From NCBI GenBank assembly GCA_964636495.1, contig CAZWSL010000004.1:62001-126000 (forward strand): a DNA stretch of 64,000 nt, given 5' to 3'. The DNA is from Desulfobacula sp964636495. GTDB lineage: Bacteria > Desulfobacterota > Desulfobacteria > Desulfobacterales > Desulfobacteraceae. The notes under the pieces were generated by a model. That model did not search any database and had not been told where the DNA came from. It saw only the letters and a program-made list of their open reading frames with translations. Positions 61,781 to 64,000 of this stretch are shown in pieces (position 1 is the first letter of the stretch; the number at the start of each line of letters is the position of its first letter). The position numbers were made by a program, and so were the translations under genes.

Positions 61781-62203
61781 ATGACTCAATTCAGCCCAAA
61801 GATAATCGTATTTGTCTGCAACTGGTGTACTTACACTGCTGCTGACCTTGCAGGGACATCACGCCTGCCCTACCCTCCTGAAATAAGGATGATACGGCTG
61901 ATGTGCACAGGCATGATTGATACAAAATATATACTCAAAGCCTTCCTTGACGGAGCTGATGGTGTTTTTATCGGCGGATGCCATCCAGGAGACTGCCACT
62001 ATATTGATGGAAACCTTAAAGCGGAAAAGCGAATCACCGGATTAAGAGAAATGATAAAACATTTTGGGTTTGATGAGCAGCGGCTGCAGCTTGAATGGAT
62101 AGGTGCAAGCGAAGGCCCTGAATTCCAGAAACATATGATTGACTTTGTTCAGAAAATCAAAGACCTTGGACAAGGGCAGACAAGAGATCTGATGATACTT
62201 TAG
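61781..62203 (+). CDS. mvhD: MvhD/FlpD-type [2Fe-2S] electron-transfer subunit
   Basis: A 140-residue MvhD-family protein. Cluster ligands are in IVFVCNWCTYTAAD, RLMCTGMID and FIGGCHPGDCHYIDGN. MvhD links HdrA to an electron donor such as a hydrogenase (MvhAG) or formate dehydrogenase. No MvhAG hydrogenase is in this operon; the following FdhB/FrhB-like protein could be its partner instead. The gene is 41 bp after hdrA and 10 bp before the next gene. Confidence 0.9.
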   Translation: MTQFSPKIIVFVCNWCTYTAADLAGTSRLPYPPEIRMIRLMCTGMIDTKYILKAFLDGADGVFIGGCHPGDCHYIDGNLKAEKRITGLREMIKHFGFDEQRLQLEWIGASEGPEFQKHMIDFVQKIKDLGQGQTRDLMIL

Positions 62204-62213
62204 GAGAAAACAG

Positions 62214-63296
62214 ATGACACTATATTTGATAAACGGATATGAAACAGATCCTGCCGGAGCTCTGACATCTTTTTTTTCCGAGATGCTTGAAAATCATGTC
62301 GATTATCTGTTTCTGCCGGGGAAGTCTCCATGGTCACAACTTCCCATGCCGATGCTGATCAGTGATAAGGATAAAATATGCAGCACATCACTGCTTGCAC
62401 CGGTAATGCCTTTTAACTCTGCAAGACAGGCAGCAGCCATACTGAAATCGGATACAGGCAAAAAAACGGCCTTATTTTTAAGGCCGTGTGAAAAACGGGC
62501 CCTTATTGAACTTGAAAAGCTGAACCAGTGTTCCCTTGACAATGGTTTGATTATCACTGCTGACTGCAGGGGAAGATTCGAAAACAGAATATACCTTGAA
62601 CTGCTTACAGAAACGCCTGACCTTGCTGCTGAATTTTTGTATAATGGCAGGCATATGGACAAAATCACTTCAACATGCAGCAGCTGTACACAATTGACAG
62701 ATGATACCGCTGATTTGAATGTGAATTTTATCGGGACTCAGAGCGCTGTTACGTTTTCCGCACATACGGAAAAGGGGATTGAGATCCTTGAAAAATTTGA
62801 CTGCAGGGAAGCCGGAGTGCAGGAAACAAGAAAAAAAGAAATCAGCAGGATGCTTGAACAGAGGAGTGAAAATCTGAAAGAGCTGACCCGTCATGTTCTA
62901 TCACAGACAGAACAGATGATTCATTTCCAGAAAATAGTTGGCAACTGCCTTAACTGCCACAACTGCAGGACAGCATGTCCGGTCTGTTACTGCAGGGAGT
63001 GCGTCTTTCTGACAGATATATTCAGCCATACGCCTGAAACCTTGCTGAACAGGGCTGATAAAAAAGGGGTGATAAAACTGCCGGCAGATACCACCATGTT
63101 TCATATGACAAGGCTTGCACATATGAGTCATGCATGTGTCGGCTGCGGTCAGTGCTCAAGTGTATGCCCTTCTGATATCCCGGTTGCAGATATTTTCAGG
63201 GTTATATCAAAAAAGACTCAGGATTTTTTCCAATATATGCCCGGCAGAAATACAGCTGATAAAATCCCTTATCTTAATTATAAAAAAGAGACGTGA
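62214..63296 (+). CDS. FdhB/FrhB-like Fe-S flavoprotein subunit
   Basis: A 360-residue protein related to F420-hydrogenase/formate dehydrogenase beta subunits. The N-terminal part has FLRPCEKRALIELEKLNQ, typical for this group. The C-terminal part has Fe-S motifs CLNCHNCRTACPVCYCREC (about residues 245-263) and CVGCGQCSSVCPSDIPVADIF (about 308-328). In homologues this subunit binds a flavin and may reduce a deazaflavin or pass electrons between FdhA and MvhD. No formate dehydrogenase alpha subunit is present in the window, so the primary electron donor remains open. Confidence 0.8.
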   Translation: MTLYLINGYETDPAGALTSFFSEMLENHVDYLFLPGKSPWSQLPMPMLISDKDKICSTSLLAPVMPFNSARQAAAILKSDTGKKTALFLRPCEKRALIELEKLNQCSLDNGLIITADCRGRFENRIYLELLTETPDLAAEFLYNGRHMDKITSTCSSCTQLTDDTADLNVNFIGTQSAVTFSAHTEKGIEILEKFDCREAGVQETRKKEISRMLEQRSENLKELTRHVLSQTEQMIHFQKIVGNCLNCHNCRTACPVCYCRECVFLTDIFSHTPETLLNRADKKGVIKLPADTTMFHMTRLAHMSHACVGCGQCSSVCPSDIPVADIFRVISKKTQDFFQYMPGRNTADKIPYLNYKKET

Positions 63297-63374
63297 TAAC
63301 TCACATAAACAGGCAAAAAAAATAACCGGTAATCTGAATTTTAATGCTTTTTAATTATTATTGAAACCATAACA

Positions 63375-64000
63375 ATGAATGAGTTTGAAAACAGAATAGT
63401 TATAGCAGGATCAGGAGTCAGCGGAATCAGGGCAGCCTTTGATCTGGCTGAAACAGGAAACAGAGTCATACTGATTGATAAAGCCCCTGGACATGGCGGA
63501 CTGCTGCCCCGGCTTGATCACCAGTTCCCTGATAATCACTGCGGGATGTGCAGGATGCTTCCCATGGTGGAGAGGGATCCCGGAAAACAGTTCTGCCTGA
63601 AAAAAGGTGTGATTCACAAAAATATTGAAATCATGCAGGCCTGTGAAATAACTGACGTAAAAGGCAGTCCCGGAAACCTGTCGGTCAGTTTAAATCAGAA
63701 AGCAGCTGGAATAGATAAAGATTTATGCATAAACTGCGGAAAGTGTGAAGATGTCTGCCCGGTAACTGCAGCAGACAGCTTCAACGAACACCTCTCCAAA
63801 AGAAAAGCGGTTTATTTTCCAGTTCCTTTCCAGATACCCAATAAGAAAATTATTGACCAGAATCACTGCACACGATGCAAAGAGTGTCTGAAGGTTTGTG
63901 AAACAGGTGCAATTGATCTTACATTCAAAGACAGAAATATTACGCTCAAGGGAATTCAGTCAGTTATCATTGCAACGGGCAGCAGAATTTATAACCCTGA
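63375..64000 (+). CDS. HdrA/QmoA-like flavoprotein, 3' end cut by window edge
   Basis: Translation from the ATG at 63375 stays open to the window end (208 residues seen). N-terminal FAD site RIVIAGSGVSGIRAAFDLAETG, then GHGGLLPRLDHQFPDNHCGMC, typical of HdrA/QmoA proteins. Two [4Fe-4S] motifs follow: CINCGKCEDVCP (about 120-131) and CTRCKECLKVCE (about 170-181). The end SVIIATGSRIYNP corresponds to the ATGF-type strand. It appears to be a second HdrA-like protein of the same operon, 78 bp after the FdhB-like gene. The short N-terminus, without the usual HdrA-N extension, is QmoA-like; subunit assignment needs the missing half. Confidence 0.8.
   Translation, partial: MNEFENRIVIAGSGVSGIRAAFDLAETGNRVILIDKAPGHGGLLPRLDHQFPDNHCGMCRMLPMVERDPGKQFCLKKGVIHKNIEIMQACEITDVKGSPGNLSVSLNQKAAGIDKDLCINCGKCEDVCPVTAADSFNEHLSKRKAVYFPVPFQIPNKKIIDQNHCTRCKECLKVCETGAIDLTFKDRNITLKGIQSVIIATGSRIYNP

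Noticed and set aside
1..64000. CRISPR arrays, tRNA/rRNA genes, insertion sequences, prophage genes
   Set aside because: No spaced identical repeats, no tRNA T-loop consensus with stems, and no transposase, integrase or phage proteins were found on reading both strands.

Overview
The window looks like a chromosomal segment of an anaerobic Desulfobacterota bacterium, most likely a sulfate reducer of the Desulfobacterales. This is inferred from gene content: an HdrABC/MvhD-type electron-transfer operon ending in a QmoA/HdrA-like flavoprotein, a Hyb-type periplasmic [NiFe] hydrogenase with hyp genes, a tungsten-type aldehyde:ferredoxin oxidoreductase, corrinoid methyltransferases of the MttB family, and several sigma-54 activators. 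No rRNA, tRNA, CRISPR array or transposase was seen. A 100-N scaffold gap lies at 48741-48840, with identical 55-bp ends on both sides.

Layout. 1-6665: ZraS-like kinase (cut by the left edge), ZraP-like metal-binding protein with a near-perfect sigma-54 promoter, FAH-family enzyme, rhomboid protease, small zinc-ribbon protein, PIN-PhoH ATPase and a decayed Hsp33 gene. 6990-12466: a fusion of zinc ribbon, degenerate kinase, trypsin-like protease and TPRs, then a lytic transglycosylase and an agmatinase-like enzyme. 12632-27775: a methylated-amine region with a sigma-54 activator, MttB-like methyltransferase, corrinoid protein and methyl-THF methyltransferase (closed by an intrinsic terminator), then a DUF2284 protein, a DUF1638-hydantoinase/oxoprolinase fusion, a TIM-barrel protein, a GntR regulator, an AOR, a second MttB-like methyltransferase and a DAO-type flavoprotein. 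27917-42389: hypC-hypF-hypD, lysA on the opposite strand, an epimerase-like protein, a small membrane protein, hypE, then hydrogenase small subunit, Fe-S subunit, membrane subunit, large subunit and maturation protease. 42392-50556: a signalling and transport block with a SulP transporter carrying a large insertion, a PEP/pyruvate-binding-domain protein, a histidine kinase, a degenerate kinase, two receivers and a nucleotide-kinase-like/BON/receiver fusion. 50920-56089: 3-hydroxyacyl-CoA dehydrogenase, NifX-like protein with a sigma-54 activator, and a TlpA-DsbA-DsbB thiol-redox set. 56409-64000: PocR-domain protein, HdrC, HdrB, an HdrA carrying a whole GltD-like module, MvhD, an FdhB/FrhB-like subunit and a partial HdrA/QmoA-like protein.

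How it fits together (inference). The methyltransferase region would move methyl groups from quaternary or tertiary amines through a corrinoid protein to tetrahydrofolate, the demethylated product possibly being oxidised by the DAO-type enzyme. The hydrogenase would feed H2 electrons to the quinone pool, and the Hdr operon would couple NAD(P)H, ferredoxin and thiol/disulfide or quinone pools. The most novel-looking items are the DUF1638-ASKHA fusion within the methyltransferase region, the SulP/PEP-domain/degenerate-kinase/receiver block, the HdrA-GltD nested fusion and the pseudokinase-protease fusion.
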